Source: CAWDBV01 sp963800705 (lineage in GTDB: Bacteria > Actinomycetota > Thermoleophilia > Solirubrobacterales > 70-9). Taken from it: DNA of 64,000 bases. The notes under the pieces were generated by a model that ran no database searches, was not told the DNA's origin, and saw nothing but the letters and a program-made list of their open reading frames with translations. A program made the position numbers and the translations under genes. Shown here in pieces: positions 62,215 to 64,000 of this stretch (position 1 is the first letter of the stretch; each line of letters begins with the position of its first letter). The stretch is taken from positions 124,001 to 188,000 of the forward strand of contig CAWDBV010000001.1 in NCBI GenBank assembly GCA_963800705.1, given 5' to 3'.

Positions 62215-64000
62215 ATGGCGAAGCCGCAGAGCGCAAAGGCCAGGGCCGCCGAGCTCCGCAAGCAGCTCGAGCACCACAACCGCCGCTACTACGTCGACGA
62301 TGATCCGGAGATCTCCGATCTCGACTACGACGCGATGCTGAACGAGCTGCGCGAGATCGAGGAGGAGAACCCGGAGCTTCGGACGCCGGACTCGCCGACG
62401 CAGCGGGTGGGAGGCGCGGCGCTCGAGAAGTTCAACCGCGTCGAGCACCTCGAGCCGATGCTCTCGCTCGCCAACGCCCGCAACGAGGAGGAGCTCCGCG
62501 CCTGGGAGAAGCGCCTCCACCGCCAGCTCGAATCGCTCGACATCGAGGCGGCGGAGGCCACCTTCGTCACCGAGCCGAAGATCGACGGACTCGCGATCAG
62601 CCTCATCTACGAGGACGGTGTCCTCGTCCGCGGCCTCACCCGCGGAGACGGGCGGGTCGGGGAGGAGGTGACCCACAACCTGCGCACGATCCGCTCGATT
62701 CCGCTCAAGGTCGAAGACGTCCCGGAGCTGTTCGAGGTCCGGGGCGAGGTCTATCTGCCGATCGAGGGCTTCGCGAAGGTGAACGAAGAGCGCGCCGCCG
62801 CCGGGGAGCCGACCTTCGCCAATCCCCGCAACTCCGCCGCCGGCACGATCCGGCAGCTCGACCCGGCGATCGCCGCCTCGCGCCCGCTGTCGATCTGGTG
62901 TTACGGACTCGGGGCCGTACGACGTAGCGGTTCCGAGAAATCAGCTCCAAATAAGTTCCTGTCAAGTCATTCCGAAGCCATTGACTGGCTTCGGAATGCG
63001 GGCTTCAAGGTCAACCCGGATGTCGCGCTGCACGAGAGCTTCGACGAGGTAGCCGAGCGCTGCCGCTGGTGGGAGCAGCGCCGCGACGAGCTCGACTACG
63101 AGATCGACGGCGTCGTGGTCAAGGTCGACGATCGCGGGCTGCAGCGTGAGCTCGGGGTGATCGGCCGCGAGCCCCGATGGGCGGTGGCCTGGAAGTTCGC
63201 GCCGACGACGGCGACGACGAAACTCAAGAAGGTGGTCTGGAACGTCGGTCGGACCGGCGCGCTGTTCCCGTTCGCGATGCTCGAGCCGGTGCAGGTCGGA
63301 GGGGTGACCGTAAGCACCGCGACGCTCCACAACGAGGAGGACCTGGCGAAGAAGGACGTCAGAGAGGGCGACGAGGTCGTCGTGATGCGCGCCGGCGATG
63401 TGATCCCGGCGGTGGTCGCGCCGGTGACGCAGAAGCGCAAGAAGGGCGCCCGGTGTCCGAAGCCGCCGAAGAAATGCCCACTCTGCGGGACCGCGACCGC
63501 CAAGCCGGAGAACGCGGTGTTCACGAGCTGCCCGAACCGCACCGGCTGCCCCGGCCAGCAGTTCCAGCACGTCAAGCATTTCCGGGGCGCGCTCGAGATC
63601 GAGGGGTTGGGAGAGAAGAACGCCATGCGCTTTCTCCAGGAGGGAGTGATCTCCGACGCGGCCGACATCTATGAGCTGACCGCCGAGCGGCTCGCCGAGC
63701 TCGAGGGCTTCGGCCAGATCTCGGCCGAGAACCTGATCGAGGAAATCGAGCGCTCGAAGGAGAAGCCGTTCTCGCGGGTCCTGTTCGCGCTCGGCATCCC
63801 GGGGGTCGGGTACGTTAACGCGCAATCGCTTGCAGAGCACTTCGGCACCATGGAGGCGCTGCTCGCGGCGCAGCCCGAGCAGATCGAGCAGGCGGAGGGA
63901 ATCGGTCCGATCCTCGCCGAGCAGATCGCCGAGGAGCTCGGCGAGGAGACGACGCGGAAGCTGATCGACCGGCTGCGCAAGGCCGGGCTGCGGATGGAGC
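62215..64000 (+). CDS. ligA: NAD-dependent DNA ligase LigA (3' end outside window)
   Basis: 595 codons are present with no stop. N-terminal Ia domain (LEHHNRRYYVDDDPEISDLD), adenylation Lys122 in EPKIDGLAI, RGDGRVGEEVTHNLRTI, OB fold (VGRTGALFPFAMLEPVQVGG), a Cys4 zinc finger (CPLCG...CPNRTGCPG) and HhH repeats (IEGLGEKNAMRF, LEGFGQISAENL). BRCT would lie beyond the window. Joins nicks using NAD+. ATG preceded by AGAGGAG. Codons ~235-260 use AT-rich codons unlike the rest and contain a perfect 13-bp inverted repeat. Confidence 0.95.
   Translation, partial: MAKPQSAKARAAELRKQLEHHNRRYYVDDDPEISDLDYDAMLNELREIEEENPELRTPDSPTQRVGGAALEKFNRVEHLEPMLSLANARNEEELRAWEKRLHRQLESLDIEAAEATFVTEPKIDGLAISLIYEDGVLVRGLTRGDGRVGEEVTHNLRTIRSIPLKVEDVPELFEVRGEVYLPIEGFAKVNEERAAAGEPTFANPRNSAAGTIRQLDPAIAASRPLSIWCYGLGAVRRSGSEKSAPNKFLSSHSEAIDWLRNAGFKVNPDVALHESFDEVAERCRWWEQRRDELDYEIDGVVVKVDDRGLQRELGVIGREPRWAVAWKFAPTTATTKLKKVVWNVGRTGALFPFAMLEPVQVGGVTVSTATLHNEEDLAKKDVREGDEVVVMRAGDVIPAVVAPVTQKRKKGARCPKPPKKCPLCGTATAKPENAVFTSCPNRTGCPGQQFQHVKHFRGALEIEGLGEKNAMRFLQEGVISDAADIYELTAERLAELEGFGQISAENLIEEIERSKEKPFSRVLFALGIPGVGYVNAQSLAEHFGTMEALLAAQPEQIEQAEGIGPILAEQIAEELGEETTRKLIDRLRKAGLRME
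62968..62998 (+). repeat. Perfect 13-bp inverted repeat inside ligA
   Basis: CATTCCGAAGCCA-TTGAC-TGGCTTCGGAATG. It encodes SEAIDWLRNA, a normally conserved ligase segment, in a patch of lower GC than the rest of the gene. Confidence 0.8.

Noticed and set aside
62212..63980. Several minus-strand frames at the window end
   Set aside because: All are antisense to ligA, which is continuous and conserved to the last base.

Overview
High-GC bacterial DNA whose ribosomal and RNA polymerase genes, GTG/TTG starts, TANNNT -10 boxes close to start codons, and many secreted Ig-like, DUF11 and NHL-repeat proteins fit Actinomycetota, most likely class Thermoleophilia (Solirubrobacterales-like). That placement comes from gene content and protein style, not from a search. 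No rRNA, tRNA, CRISPR array or insertion sequence was seen.

The backbone is the ribosomal superoperon in nearly canonical order on the plus strand: rpmG-secE-nusG-rplK-rplA-(insert)-rplJ-rplL-rpoB-rpoC (10.5-23.3 kb); rpsL-rpsG-(insert)-fusA-tuf (36.1-41.9 kb); rpsJ-rplC-rplD-rplW-rplB-rpsS-rplV-rpsC-rplP-rpmC-rpsQ-rplN-rplX-rplE-rpsZ-rpsH-rplF-rplR-rpsE-rpmD-rplO-secY-adk-map (42.1-55.1 kb); rpmJ-rpsM-rpsK-rpsD-rpoA-rplQ (57.0-60.1 kb); then truA, surE and a ligA cut by the window end. infA, usual before rpmJ, is absent.

Accessory genes sit at the joints of this backbone. 0-10.4 kb: three giant secreted repeat proteins (DUF11; PD40 plus Ig-like; Ig-like). 13.0-14.2 kb: a PD40 plus RTX-like protein between rplA and the L10 leader. 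23.4-36.1 kb: two NHL-repeat proteins, a flavin monooxygenase/hydrolase pair behind a palindromic operator, an FG-GAP/DUF11 protein with a thrombospondin type 3 repeat protein, and a minus-strand HAD/small membrane pair. 37.0-38.4 kb: two minus-strand membrane proteins between rpsG and fusA. 55.2-56.8 kb: three small paralogous secreted proteins where infA is expected. Nine of the eleven exported proteins end in a cationic tail with two cysteines 10-12 residues apart (C-x10-12-C, then K/R); this shared terminus is the most interesting signal in the window.

Regulation visible in the sequence: a repeated leaderless-promoter layout (TANNNT, 7-9 nt, start codon), an L10 leader RNA, an attenuator-like hairpin before fusA, hairpins before rpsJ, and two very compact divergent promoters. 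Several ribosomal and RNA polymerase proteins carry long charged extensions.

Caution: rpoC, the first NHL gene and especially rplB to rpsQ (44.3-47.7 kb) contain many apparent single-base indels. The proteins are whole if frames are switched, so I read these as sequencing or assembly errors, not pseudogenes.
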